Source of the DNA: Jaltomata sinuosa
Lineage: Eukaryota; Streptophyta; Magnoliopsida; Solanales; Solanaceae
NCBI GenBank assembly: GCA_003996215.1
Contig: QJPP01000457.1
Span: 124,001-188,000 of the forward strand
Direction of reading: 5' to 3'
DNA: 64,000 bases
Part shown: one piece after another, positions 24,311 to 36,832 of the stretch
Layout of the letters: the number at the start of each line of letters is the position of its first letter
Position numbering within the stretch: position 1 is the first letter of the stretch
Translations under genes and position numbers: made by a program
Notes under the pieces: generated by a model
Told to the model about the DNA's origin: nothing
The model's input: only the letters and a program-made list of their open reading frames with translations
Database searches by the model: none

Positions 24311-27300
24311 TCATTCTTCCTTCTTAGTTATTTGTCCCTCAAGATTTGCTATGGCAATCAACTCATCATCAGAACCTTCTTCTAATATGTGTTGAGGATG
24401 TTTTAGATTGTTTTCCAACTCAATATCCACTGCTTGATGAACAATTGCGATATCGTTCTGGTAGACCACATCTAACACATTCTCAATCTCAATCCTACCC
24501 ACAGGCTTAGTTTTATGACCACCCACCAATCAACCTTATCTCTGCACAACGGATATGGAGCATAATACACCTGCTTAACATTTTGTGCAATAATAAAAAG
24601 ATTATAGCAACCATATTATCTCGTGTGCTTTACTTCAATTATATTATGTTGTTGATTCACCCTGGTACCTCTATGTGAATGATCAAATCACTTTCACTAA
24701 AATAGCACTATCTTTTTTTTGGGCGACCAGGATATCTAACTTCAATAATCTTTTGTATGACACTATAATATTCAACAGTTTGGCCATTGTCGTCGACATC
24801 ACCTTGAGTGCACACTCTGCTATTATTAGTTTTCTTATACTTAGAAACTTCTTCAGTTTAAAACTTGAAACCATTCATACAATACTTAGTCATCGTCTGA
24901 ATTTGACTTTCAGGCTTAAGTGCAACATCTCTCACCAATTGTGGATGTTCGACAATATTATGTTCATAAAAAATCTACAAATTAAATTTTAGTAAATGGG
25001 TATCTATTATACATGTTGATTCAATATTAAGCGTAAATGAGTAAATAATCTTTTACACACTTACATATTGTTTCAGCCAACCGGAAAAGTTTGTATATAT
25101 GACATCATTACCCCATATGCTTACGAATTTACTGTTAAGTATACGTTGAGATATTTCATTAGTTTAACACTTAGTATTTAAATTCATGTAATTCGATAAC
25201 ACAATTCAACAAGACTTACTTAAGATATGGTCGAATCTTGAGACAATTGAGCAAAATATGTGTCACAGATGATTGCTTTTCATCGCTAGTGAAACCTCGC
25301 CTTTGACATTTTTTAGATCCTCGCCCAGGTTGATTAAAAATTGAAATCAGTTCAAACATAGGATCACCATCACCGTCAACACTGCGATTGACCCTATTTC
25401 TCTTACATAGCACTTCATTCTCGAAGTAGTAAGAATAAAAATGAACAGTTTCTCTTGCAAGATAAGCTTCACAAATTGATCCTTCGATATTTTTCCTTTG
25501 CTTAATAGTTTATTTGCACTTGCCAATTATCCTATATAATTGCATGTTAGCTATAATTAATATAATACGTTTAAGAAAGAATAACAAAAATAATAAATGG
25601 TCACTATCTCTCGAATGGATACATTCACCTTGTGAACTGGGCCCCAAGGAGTGCCTCTTCTATAAGGTGAACTGGAAGATGCTCCATCATATCAAAAAAG
25701 CCACATGGAAAGATCTTCTCCAACTTAATGGTGATGACAGGAATATTTTGCTGCATCATTTTCAAGCTACTCTCCAACAAAGTGTTAGAACACAAATCTT
25801 TGAAGAACGGACTTATCTCTGTGATTGGTTTTCATATCTTGTCGGGTAGGTGGCTAAATGCGATAGGAATAAAAGTTTTCATGAAAACATGATAATCATG
25901 GCTTTTCATACCAATTAATTTTTCTTCATCCATATCTGTCCTCTTTTCCAAATTCGAAGCATAGCCCTCGGGCATTCTCAAATTCTTCACCCACTCACAA
26001 ATTTCTCGTTTATCATCCAATGTAAATGAAAAACTTGCCTTGGGCTTAACCATTTTACCATTTTTCATTTCCTGCAACCATAACTCCTTTCTCCTACAAT
26101 ATTCCTTTAAGTCCATTCTAGCTTTTGGATTATCTTTTGTCTTGCCCTTTACATCTATTACTGTGTTGAATAAATAATCAAAATAATTTTTTTAATGTGC
26201 ATCACATCAATATTATATCGTATAAGATTATCCTTCCAATATGGTAACTTCCAAAATATTCTTTGGTTGGTCCAATTATGTTCAACACCATATCCAGGAA
26301 GTCTAGAGCTCTCTCCCAAATCTATAATTTTAAGCAACTGACTAACTCTCTCAAATCTGATATCCTAAAAGTGATGGAGGTGGTGGATTATTTTCAACCT
26401 TATTCTTTCTGAATGCATTTTTCATAATTCTAAACTCGTAGTCCATTGTCAAGAACTGACGGTGACAATCAAATCAATAATTTTTTTGGCCATGCTTTAA
26501 AGTGAATGCTTTAGAATTTTCCATGCAATGCGGGCAAGCTAACTTTCCAGCAGTCATTCAACCCGACAATATCCAATACGCAAAAAAATTATTAATAGTC
26601 CACATTAAAGAAGCATGCATAGTAAAATTTTGATTAGTTGATATATCGTATGTCACTACACCGTCAAACCACAATTATTTTAGCTCATCTATCAATGGCT
26701 ACAAATAGATATCAATCAAACTTTTTACATTACGGGGACCCGGGATAATACAACTTAGAAATATGTAGGGACTTGTCATACATATTTCAGGCGGGACATT
26801 TTATGGAGTAAGAAATACAGGCCAGCAAGAATAAGGTGCAGCATTATTAGAGAATGGTGTGAAACCATCTGCACACAATCCCAATCTAACATTTGTTGGT
26901 TCTTTAGCAAAATCAGGATGTGTTCTATCGAAATGCTTCCAAGCTTCTCCATCTGATGGATGAGACAAGATGGTGGCCTTCTATTTTCATGGTGCCATCT
27001 CATATGTGGGGCAGAACTCATTGAAGCATACAACCTCTTTAACCTAGGTATAAGAGGTAGATATTGCATCGCCTTAATTTGAACCATCTTTCTACGGGGA
27101 GTCCGCTTAAACCGAGCATGTTCACAAAACTTATAATTGTCAAGATGATCATCATACTTATAGAACAATATGCAACCATTTACACAATAATGAATTCTAT
27201 CATATGACCATCCTAACTTGGAAACCAATTTCTTTGCTTCATAGAAATTCTTAGGTATATTAAACTCTAGATTATGAGCTACTTCCCCCACAAGATCAAC

Positions 27301-27879
27301 TACAGAGTCCATAAGATTTTGAAGAGCACTCCAATCTGATTTCATACTCAATAGTCTAACTGCAATTGACAAAGCAGAATGCGGATTCGCTTCACATAAT
27401 GGACTATTACCCTCTTATAATTGTTTATAGAAGCGTTTTGCTTCTTCATTAGGAGCTTCTTCTAAATAATGTTCGAGTTTCATCCCATCTTGAACCCCGA
27501 AAGTATCATTAACCATTTCATGCATCGTATCGTGTTCAACCCTATAATCTTGAGATCTATCATGTTCAACTCTATTATATTCATTCATAGGCAGCGAATT
27601 ATAAAATATACCATTCAACCCATCTTTCTCACCATGATCAACCCACACAAAATATCTACTCTTAAATTCACTACGATAGAGATAAACCATAACTGTATCT
27701 GGATTAAAAAACTTCAGGCACCAACATTTACTACAAGAACACCTAACCACACCATGACTTTGATAGTTGTCTAATGACATTGCATGCTCGATAAAACCTC
27801 TAACTCCTTCAAAAAATTAAGGTTTAATAGAACCATCATTTTCATAATATGTATCATACATCCATAAGCGATGATCCAT
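24311..27879 (-). pseudogene. TNP2-like CACTA transposase, broken
   Basis: The start is the ATG at 27879 (MDHRLWMYDTYYENDG). Domains in order are a transposase-associated N-terminal region (about 27780-27500: VRCSCSKC, VWVDHGEKDG), the TNP2 core (27370-26780: PKNFYEAKKLVSKLG, CILFYKYDD, MRWHHENRR), further core pieces at 26760-26120 (SCIIPGPRNVK, ACPHCMENSKAF), a DUF4218-like block (26116-25640: EICEWVKNLRMPEGYASN, GMKSHDYHVF, LEKIFPCGFFDMMEHLPVHL) and a DUF4216-like tail (about 24760-24311: VEYYSVIQKIIEVRYPG). Stops interrupt it at about 27818 and 27413, and several frameshifts follow. The protein would cut the element ends. This copy cannot make it. A further short frame at about 24095-23985 on the minus strand (ADRTTYALADSETQRMEKD) may be an eroded exon. 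Confidence 0.85.
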
Positions 27880-27938
27880 CTATAAAAATATAATAATTCA
27901 ATTATAAATTAGACTCATTGACGTTCATAACATAAACT

Positions 27939-29100
27939 AAAGTTAAAAACTAATTCAAGATTATAACCAACAATATAAGCTAATTCAAAATTTCTAAATT
28001 CACTATCAAATTCAAGAACTTAATTCAACAACCTAAAGTTGAAAACTAATTCAAGATTATAACCCAACAATATAAGCTAATTCAAAATTTTAAAATTCAC
28101 TATCAAATTCAAGAACTTAATTCAACAACCTAAAGTTGAAAACTAATTGAAAATTATAACCCAACAATATAAACTAATTCAAAATTTTCAACTTCACTAT
28201 CAAATTCAAGAACCGAATTCAACAAGCTAAAGTTCAAAACTAATTCAAGATTATAACCCAACAATATAAACTAATTCAAAATTTCTAACTTCACTATCAA
28301 ATTCAAGAACCTAATTCAACAACCTAAAGTTGAAAACTAATTCAAGATTATAACCCAACAATATAAACTAATTCAAAATTTCCAACTTCACTATCAAATT
28401 CAAGAACCTTATTCCATAACCTAAAGTTAAAAACTAATTCAAGATTATAACCCAACAATATAAACTAATTCAAAATTTTCAACATCACAATCAAATTCAA
28501 GAACCTAATTCAACAACCAAAAGTTGAAAACTAATTCAAAATTATAACCCAACAATATAAACTAATTCAAAATTTTCAACTTCACTATCAAATTGAAGAA
28601 CCTAATTCAACAACATAAAGTTGAAAACTAATTCAAGATTATAACCCAACAATATAAACTAATTCAAAATTTTCAACTTCACTATCAAATTGAAGAACCT
28701 AATTCAACAACCTAAGGTTGAAAATTAATTCAAGATTATAACTCAACAATATAAACTAATTCAAAATTTTCAACTTCACTATCAAATTCAAGAACCTAAA
28801 GTTGAAAACTAATTCAAGATTATAACTCAACAATATAAACTAATCCAAAATTTTCAACTTCACTATCAAATTCAAGAACCTAATTCAACGACCTAAAGTT
28901 GAAAACTAATTCAAGATTATATCTCAACAATATAAACTAATTCAAAATTTCCAACTTAACTATCAAATTCAAGAACCTAAAGTTGAAAACTAATTCAAGA
29001 TTATAACCCAACAATATAAACTAATTCAAAATTTCTAACTTAACTATCAAATTCAAGAACCTAATTCAACAACCTAAAGTTGAAAATTAATTTAAGAACT
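27939..29100. repeat. 97-bp tandem array, about 12 units
   Basis: Units begin AAAGTTGAAAACTAATTC and continue AAGATTATAACCCAACAATA, then a stretch with TTCAACTTCACTATCAAATT. Unit starts fall at 27939, 28035, 28132, 28229, 28326, 28423, 28520, 28617, 28714, 28798, 28895, 28979 and 29076. Spacing is 97 bp (96 once), with two units of 84 bp that lack the same 13 bases (TTCAACAACCTAA-type). It lies between the right-end subterminal repeats and the transposase start, that is, in the transposase 5' leader or promoter region. Confidence 0.95.
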
Positions 29101-29724
29101 TAATTCAAGAACCTCATTCAAACTTAAAATCAAGAGCCAAGGATATTTACTATGCTCACAAATTCTAAAATTAAATTCAAGTTTAAACTTCTCAAATTCA
29201 ACCTAAAATCAAATTCAAGTTCACAAATTCAATTATATGAATTATAAAATGTTCATAACCATTATTCAAGATTCACAACTAGAAATGTTCATAATCAAAC
29301 ACTAACTTAAAATAAATGGAAAAAAATAATTTCAAGATTCGAAACTAACAAACTTGCTAATAACAAAAAATATCAAACAAACCCTAACTTGAAATTTTAA
29401 ATACTACTAATTCAAGTTCTAATCTTCATAACAACTAACAATGTTCTTAATCTAACATTAACCTAAAATAAATGTAATGTAATTGAAAAAAAGTAAAAAA
29501 ATCTAATCTTGAAGTTTTAAATTAGCCCTAACCCAAAACTTAATGATGGAAGAGGAAGGAGGCGGCATGGTGGCCTGGAGGAGGCGGCAATGACGACAAA
29601 GGCAGCAGCGGCGGCGTGGTGGTGTGGAGGTGTGGAAATGTGGAGGTATGGAGGTGTGTGGAGAGAAGAGAGAAGAGAAGAGAGAAGAGGAAAATGGAGG
29701 AGTGACCCGATCTGGGTCACTATA
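29101..29724. other. CACTA leader region, no gene seen
   Basis: AT-rich sequence with decayed remnants of the tandem unit to about 29500, then a GC-richer patch with GGCGGC words (29560-29620) and a GA-rich run (29650-29700). Frames here on both strands are low-complexity. Confidence 0.5.
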
Positions 29725-30140
29725 TTTTTTAAAAAGCGACGAACAACATCGCTTTTGTCCGTCGATTTTATTAAATGAGTTGACCACGTATTGACCGAAA
29801 AGCGATGGACAAAATCGACACTGTCCGTCGCTTTTCTATTTTTTTAATATAAATTAAAATTTAAAGAAAGTGACGAATAGCGTCGTTATTTTAAAATTAT
29901 TTTTTTAATTTTTTTAAAATAATTGCGACTCTGTCCATCGCTTATATTAAAAAATAAATATCATATATTTTAAAATAATTTTAGCGCAAAAATCCACAAA
30001 AAAAAGAGACGAAAAAAGCGATGCTATCCGTCGTTTTTGTAAAAAAATAATTGTAAATTAAAAAAAAAAAGCGACGGACAACGTCGCTTTTCCCGTCGCT
30101 TTTCTGGAGCGACGTTGTCCGTCGCTTTTCTATCCGTCTC
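29725..30140. repeat. CACTA right subterminal repeats
   Basis: Dense copies of AAAGCGACGGACA and TGTCCGTCGCTTTTC-type words in both orientations, mirroring the left end. Confidence 0.85.
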
Positions 30141-30386
30141 TTTTTGAGCTATTTTTAGTAGTGCAAGAGGTTTCATAAAAGTCAGTACCAAAACCCTTTC
30201 CATAATCACTTTATTGAAAAAAGGCCCTCGGGGCCATGCAAAGTTTAGAAAAACGTTTGTAATAGGTTCGAATCTAAAACAGTAGTAAAACATGCAGGGA
30301 AAACTTTTTACATGAATGATATGCTCGCAAATAATAGATTAGCCCAAAATGGCTCACAAGCATTCCTATCGGCCCTGCACAGGCAC

Positions 30387-31217
30387 CAGGGCCGACTCAA
30401 CAAGATTGGAGGCCTAAAGCGAAACTTCATAGAGAGGCCTTAACTTTTTTTTTCTAGGTGACATCTAAATTGAACAACAATAACAACTATAATATACCTA
30501 GTATAATCCTACAAGTGCGATCTGAAGAGGGTAGTATGTACGCAGATCTTATGAAGTAAGAATGTAAATAATGCAAATTTTTAATGAGAAAATATAATAT
30601 AAAATTAGAATAATAAAACATGGCTCAAGAATTTGAGAAGTTGATATAATGATATCATAATAGTGTTGCACTGAATTTGATAAGTTGACATAATGATATC
30701 AAATTGTATTGCGTTGCTTTAATATAGTAAATAATGATAACTTGTTGCAATGCTTAAAATTTTAAATAAGACACCAAAAAGCAAATTTTAATCTTTTGTA
30801 AAAGACAATAATAAGTTTTGGAGAATACATAAGGTTTGAGACTTCAGAATGTTCAATAATAAGAAAATAAAAATAGTGAAAGGGGAAATGAAAAAAGCAT
30901 ATATAGAAATAATAATATGGGTTCATGTTAGTTGTTAGGATATAAAGGAGGCAACAAAATAGGTAGCCACATAAGAAATAATACTACAATCACCTAAAAA
31001 AATTATTTCATTTCTCAATTATTACAATGATCCTCACATTAAAAGGTAAAAAGTTATAATTATGTTTTCTACCAAAAAAAACATATTTAAATTTAATAGT
31101 ATATGAATTTTTTTAAACAATATATATAATAGAATACATCTTTAAAAAAATGGGAGCCCCAAAAAAGTTGGGGCCTCAAGCAATTGCTTTAGTTGCCTTA
31201 TAGTCGAGTCGGCCCTG
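30387..31217. mobile_element. hAT-like nonautonomous element, copy 2
   Basis: An 831-bp element with perfect 12-bp terminal inverted repeats (CAGGGCCGACTC and GAGTCGGCCCTG) and a perfect 8-bp duplication ACAGGCAC (30379-30386 and 31218-31225). The sister LTR of B shows the unoccupied site TGCACAGGCACAATCAGC near 38520, so the ends are certain. It shares nearly the whole sequence of copy 1 at 5445-6251 and has no transposase frame. A LINE/SINE 3'-tail-like segment lies at 30474-30552. Confidence 0.93.
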
Positions 31218-32940
31218 ACAGGCACAATCAGCTCTACAACACAAATAGCCAGCCTAAGGCAACATCTAGATGCCCGGGACTCGCACACATTCTCAATTAT
31301 CCCACCGTCTATGGTCCAGAGGCATATACAAAGGCCACACGGGGCCACAAGGGTAATATAGCAATACTACACGAATACTACAATCAACGTATGAAATAAA
31401 TGGACAGAAAAGGTGGGCAAGGTCTGAGGGTACCAACCTAGAAAACCAACCCAAGAAAGCTAACTAATGCAGTTATAGCCTATATACGCAGAGTCTAGGT
31501 AGGAAAAACTATAACCTACCTGTCGTCCGACGACTAGCTGCGGGAACGATGTCGTTCAGGCTCGAACTGCTCCGAGAAGCTCTAATTCACAAGAACACTA
31601 TCACAATAATATTCTATGCATCAAAATAAGACCAACGATACCCATAGTACCATAATAATAGTCGGGTCAAAATTCGGGTCACCAGCGGGCTCGTGGGCCC
31701 TGCAACCTGAAGCCAAAAATGAAAAACACCCATGTGTTCTCCATCTTCCCGGGAGAACATGCTCGTAATTTGAACAAAAATGGACCAAAATAATGGCTCA
31801 AAACAGCCCGGGGATCAGGAATAACAAAGGGGAATTAAAGGAAGAAAATCAGAAACTAACGAGAACTTACCCAATTTAGAAGTCAATAAATGTACAAGAA
31901 TCAACAATTATAAACCTCCAAGCCTTGGGAATAAACAATGGTTAAAAATAGAGGTTTTGGGTTCTTTGTTAATGGTGAAACGAGTTGGGTTGAGGTAGAA
32001 AAGAAGGAAAGGGGCAGCTTAAAAGCTACCAGCCTAGGCGCAGGTGCGGCCCATGGCGCGCAGGCGCCACAATGCTGGCACGATAAGGCGGGCGGTACGC
32101 AGGGGTGCTAGCCTGGGCGAAGGCGCTGTCGCTGCCACAGGACCGCTGGCCGCTGAGGCATGCTGGCACGGGGGCGCGCTGGCCTGGGCGCAGGCGCGCA
32201 TACGTAGGTGCGGCCCAGGCGAGGCCCTGGTGCCACACCAGCAGCCAACAACAGCAGCAACATGCCAAGGCAAGCTTTTCAAGTGGTGGGCCTTCAGGAA
32301 TCCCAGGGTCCCACAAACAAAAATGAGTTGAGCTATTAAACTAGAAATGGCGTTCCAGATCCAATAGAGTCGACAAAAATCCCATCGAAGGTCGATTTAA
32401 TGAAAAGTGGGCCTCGCGCCCAAAATCAACCTTTAGGCCAATAATTCCCAAAATGGAACTCAAGGGCCGAAATGAAGTTCGAAAGCCTCGGGACCCAAAC
32501 CAATAGTCCTTCTAGCCTAAACTCGACATTCCGGAGCTAACAGTGCTGACAGAATTTCCATCTGAGGCTGTCTTCTCCAAATGTTGACCAAAGTCAATCA
32601 AACAATCCCAACTGGCCTAAAAACACAGAACGAGAGAGAATTCCAAGCTAAATAGCTCCCGAATCCCGATCAAAGGTCCACCTAGACCAAAGTACACTCT
32701 TTGGGGATAAATGAACTGTTTCAATTTAATTCTGAGCACGATAACTAAGAATGTTGACTGAAGTCAACGATTTCCAAAGTTGAAGCTCTAAAATAAGGAA
32801 ACGGCCATAAAGACCAAACAAATGGCCTGGGCGCCGAATTACCGGTCCCAATAAGCCATAAATGACTTGGAGCCGCTACAGGCAAGCTCTAACAAGACAA
32901 GAAAGGCAAAAACACGAGAATGACTGGAAGGGTCATTACA

Positions 32941-35880
32941 TCATCCACTACTAAAAAGGACTTTCGCCCTGGAAAGTCAAGAAAGAAGTGAAGAGCAGAG
33001 GCTTAACAATTGTGGATACAGAGCCTCCACTGCTCTCTCAGACAACCTGGGTAGCCTCCTCGACCAGACGACACCCAATAGAATGAGACAAAGAAAGAAA
33101 CTAGGCCTTAACTTCACTCTAGACAAGCTAGATTCCAACCTTAAACTCCAAAGACCTCCCAACCAAACTGACCCTCAAGAATCTCAACCGGAAGCACTGA
33201 CACAACACCGAAACAAAAGAACCAAGGCGAGCGACACACAGAACCTAAATTCTCGATACCACAACCAAGTTCACCCACAAAGTCACCAACCAAAACTCTA
33301 ACTCATGAACCCGCTGATCTGCAAAAATCCTTTATTCTGACCTGAATCCTTTTGCATCATAATCATGAAGCTTCAAATAAGCAGAATACTCAAGCCACCC
33401 TCGAAACATCAACTAATCCACCAGATATCTATAGTTCCTATTATACTCAACCACGAACGAAGTAACTTTTATACTCAAACTCTATCCAAGCCGAGCCATA
33501 TCATACTAGTCTTTTGACATCCAAAATAATAACCCAAAGCACATCCTCAAACACTGTAGCAGTCTTACCCCGACTGACCATCAACCAACAGATGAACACT
33601 TTTGCTGACAACAACCTCATTGCCTGAACCCATCTAAACTAACCATCAGAACTCGACTGAAGCTTGCACACCAGGGTTGGGAAAGGCATCTATGATCACC
33701 CTATGTCAATAGAGAAATCTCCCAACTGTCGAACAAAACCAACCTCGCTGAACTCTGCTAAGTCTGAATCAGCTGAAAGTGAATGAACCATGGCAACCTG
33801 CCCAAAGGACCCAAACCAAAGCCAAGACCTCGCAAAGAGTGCGGTAAGCCTACCACAGAGTCCGTAGCCATCTACTAAGCCCCAAACTCTAAGAAACTGT
33901 TGCTGCTTCAAACACTCGAACACTATTCAGAAATTGGGATCACCTTACTAACCTCACCTCAGAAAGAAGTCCATCGTGCCACGAATATCAACTCCAAACA
34001 CCCTGTAGGCAAAGGAAAGGATGTCTGAAGTCCAAGATCGCCGCTTAGCTATTGACAATGTCTTAACCTTCCAACTCACCCCTGGCGCAAACACCCAATC
34101 TACTATACCCGTATACAAACCAACAACCCCGAAAGCATTCAACATACCAAACTCCTGGTCTACACCGACCGAGTCTAACCAACACTGGAACCCTATATAA
34201 TACTCAACCACTCAGAGAGTCCACCAAATCAAGCTTTCAACCCTTGAAATACAAGGGCGACCATCAAACTCAATATACCACTCGAAATCTAATGTAGCCC
34301 TGCTGGCCTTAATCTGCACAACCTGATCATACATAGTATACCACCACTGAGTCTTGAACTTAAGCCACTGAACCTGTCCAATGAAGGTAGAATGGACCCC
34401 GTACCGATGAGAACACTGTTGGGAGTCAGAATGTGCATCCTAATCAACTGGTTAGCCAAGGATGGGATGTCCAAGGCTAACTACCACTCTAGAACTGAAA
34501 TAGGGAAGATAGATGTCCGAACTCACTGCCTTCCGATTCAAAGATGCTGCAACCCAAGAGAACCTACCCACGAACCATCCAAAGTAACCTGCTAGCCCAT
34601 AATTCTGAAACCCAAGTCTAATTGGCAATCAATGCCTCTGTCGAACCTCTGAGTAGACCCATACACTGCCAATGAACACTTATAGGGACCAGAGCCAACT
34701 AAGCTTTGAATATACAAACTTCTCAATCCATAGATGTTACTGAAACTTGGATCCTCCAACGAATATGACAAGGAAACCCCGGTCGATGCAACAAGCTCCC
34801 AAAAGTAGTACTGAAAATGACCACTACCTCTATCTCATACTAGAAGGGATTTGACCTCGAATTCATCTAAGGCAATGCCACTGTAATCTGTATTTGGTCG
34901 AAGTAAGTCACCAACATACAAGCCAAAGCAAACCCTCAGTCAGCTACTGGAATATTTATATACAACAAGGATCCGTCTCCTTCTTTTTCCAATTAAACGG
35001 AACCCTTTCTTAAATACACTGAACTTCACAAACTCCTTCTCAAATAAAACATGGAGCTATTCCCTTAGCTCCCACATCTATATTGTCAATACTCAATAAG
35101 GAAGGAGGATAATGGGCCGAATGCCCAACTTACCCAAAATGCTACAATTACAACACAACCACGATGCTACAATCAAAATCCAACCACAATGCTATAGTCA
35201 AAACTTAGACACAGTTCCACAGTCAAACCTCAACCACTATGCTATAATCAAAAGCTCGACCAGAATGCTACAACCAAAAACTCATCCCAATAGGGACTGG
35301 GAAGAATATTGGGAACATATCAAACTAGGTTAGAAGAAGAAGGAAACAAGGAAAATAACCCAAACCTGCTCACCTCCTAAACTAACCAAATAACGAGGGT
35401 CAATTTTAACCACCCAAGAAAAGCAAAACCAACCAATGCTTACTAGCATAACAACCACCAATTGACTTAAGGACAGAACCTCAATCTCTGACACAACCAC
35501 TAGTATCACATCAAACCAACAAAAGGACCTCTAGCAACGTTAGATAATGACTTAGGCAACAACCATCTAGGACCACTAGAAAAGGAAGAGGACTCAACCC
35601 AAGTATAGAGCCATAACAAAACTGGAAACAAAACCAACCAAGAAAGAGGCTAACAAGACCTACCCAAGGGCTATAACTCAGGGTAAACACCTCTCACAGA
35701 TAACTCACCCCATCCACTACTAAAGAATTATCTACTGGGAAAATTACACGCATAAACACTACAACTCAAGTAGTCAAACAATTAAATGTGTAGCAGGTAG
35801 GCACACAAGGAAATACACAAAAAAGGGGATAGAATCGCAAAGCTGGCAGTACTATCACTAGCCAAAAGTAACGAATGTCG
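32941..35880 (-). other. Internal region of element B without recognisable coding
   Basis: Homologous on the minus strand to element A's noncoding internal region. Matching landmarks are the complement of TTGGGTGTCGTC near 33070 and CCTAGATGGTTGTTGCCTA near 35560. No pol motif was found. Frames are short and differ from those in A. Confidence 0.6.
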
Positions 35881-36631
35881 TACCTGGAGCAATGATATCG
35901 GGAACCTCTAAACCTGATCGTACACCACAGCCTACACACTCTGAATGCATACCTCAAAGAACCTGACCCGTACCCTGTCTACTCTGCTCAACATGCCCTA
36001 CACAACCACCCTCTGGAACCTGTGGAGCAACTAAAACTGGTCTACTAGATAAGAAGCAATAGAACCGATCCCTAGCCGAGAATTTCCTACCTCGAGTCTG
36101 GGAACCTCGAAAACTATCCTGACAATGACATTTCTTACTACTACCTCTATATTTCTCACGAGATAAACCCTCAATAGCCCAAGCATGATCAACTATCTAA
36201 AAGAAGGTCGTCCCAACTATAACCAGGTGCTCTGTCGCCAAACGGAGCGGTGAGATCAATCCTCCAACAAAACTCTAAACTCTATCAAATTCTGAAGGCA
36301 CAGTCCTAGCAATATACCTAACCATCTTGTAAAACCTCACCTTATACTCCAACACCGACATACTACCCTACTGAAGAACTGGAAGCTCAACCCTAACTGA
36401 AGCACTACTCAAAGAATCGGGTACTGAAATACCCACTGGAGGACTCAAAATCCTAGCCATGGTGTCCTAAAGAACTAGGGTACCATGAAACCCTATCGGA
36501 GGCTGGGCTGGCCCCATACCCCCTATCTGATATAGCAAATTCTCACCCTAAAATCTTGGCCCTGACGGAAGCACTGAAGCAACAGGAACAGAAGCCTCGA
36601 CACCACCCGATGTCGTACTCATCTTAGGCAT
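35881..36631 (-). pseudogene. Gag relic of element B
   Basis: The start is the ATG at 36631 (MPKMSTTSGGVEASVPVAS), matching A's gag. Downstream similarity includes SVRVELPVLQ, FVGGLISPLRLATEHLVIVG and GGCVGHVEQSR. Several in-frame stops break it, among them a TAG at 36197-36199, the same codon position as the TAG at 11884 in A. Like A it lacks the usual N-terminal Gag core and is not followed by pol. Confidence 0.7.
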
Positions 36632-36819
36632 CTGAGAAAGAATGAAACAATCAAAGTTTAGGAGTCAATAGAGCTAGGAACACATGATAAGGAGCCAAAA
36701 AGATGGAACTTTTCCTAACAATGCCCTGTAGCCTCCCGCAGATAGGATACAGACATAATCATACTGATCCGCGAGACTCTACTGAGACACTTGCTTCTGT
36801 ATCACGACACCGGTGAACT

Positions 36820-36832
36820 TAGAGCTCTTAAC
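36820..36832 (-). other. Deletion junction removing LTR end and primer site of B
   Basis: On the minus strand the 5' LTR stops at the sequence equivalent to 21930 (TTATTTTGTTA) and passes straight into GAGCTCTAAGTTC, the inner part of the primer-binding region. About 257 bp of LTR plus the core TGGTATCAGA are gone. B could not be reverse transcribed in this state. Confidence 0.8.

Larger units (their letters stand above)
23429..30163 (-). mobile_element. CACTA (En/Spm) transposon
   Basis: A 6735-bp element starts CACTACCAAAAAAAGG and ends TTTTTAGTAGTG, whose complement is CACTACTAAAAA. It is flanked by CAA on both sides (23426-23428 and 30164-30166). The 5' LTR of B shows the empty site TACTCCAAGAGG. 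Both ends carry many copies of the subterminal word GTCCGTCGCTTTT or its complement (left 23460-23720, right 29725-30140), the expected transposase-binding sites. It holds a broken TNP2-type transposase on the minus strand and a 97-bp tandem array. Confidence 0.93.
21673..32940 (-). repeat. 3' LTR of element B, with two inserts
   Basis: Read on the minus strand it starts TGTAATGACCCTTCCAGTC at 32940 and ends GAAATTGGATCGTGACA at 21673. It contains the CACTA element (23429-30163) and the hAT element (30387-31217). Without these and their duplications the LTR is about 3.69 kb. The uninterrupted 5' LTR shows both empty sites, at about 38306-38312 and 38520-38530. A GC-rich block lies at 32030-32260. 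Confidence 0.88.

Noticed and set aside
27939..29100. CRISPR-like array
   Set aside because: Regular 97-bp periodicity, but the whole unit is repeated with no variable spacers, inside a plant transposon. It is an ordinary tandem array.
29503..29787. Serine/proline/histidine-rich 94-codon minus frame
   Set aside because: It arises from GA-rich and GGCGGC-rich DNA at the CACTA right end and runs into subterminal repeats. No start context or homology supports it.
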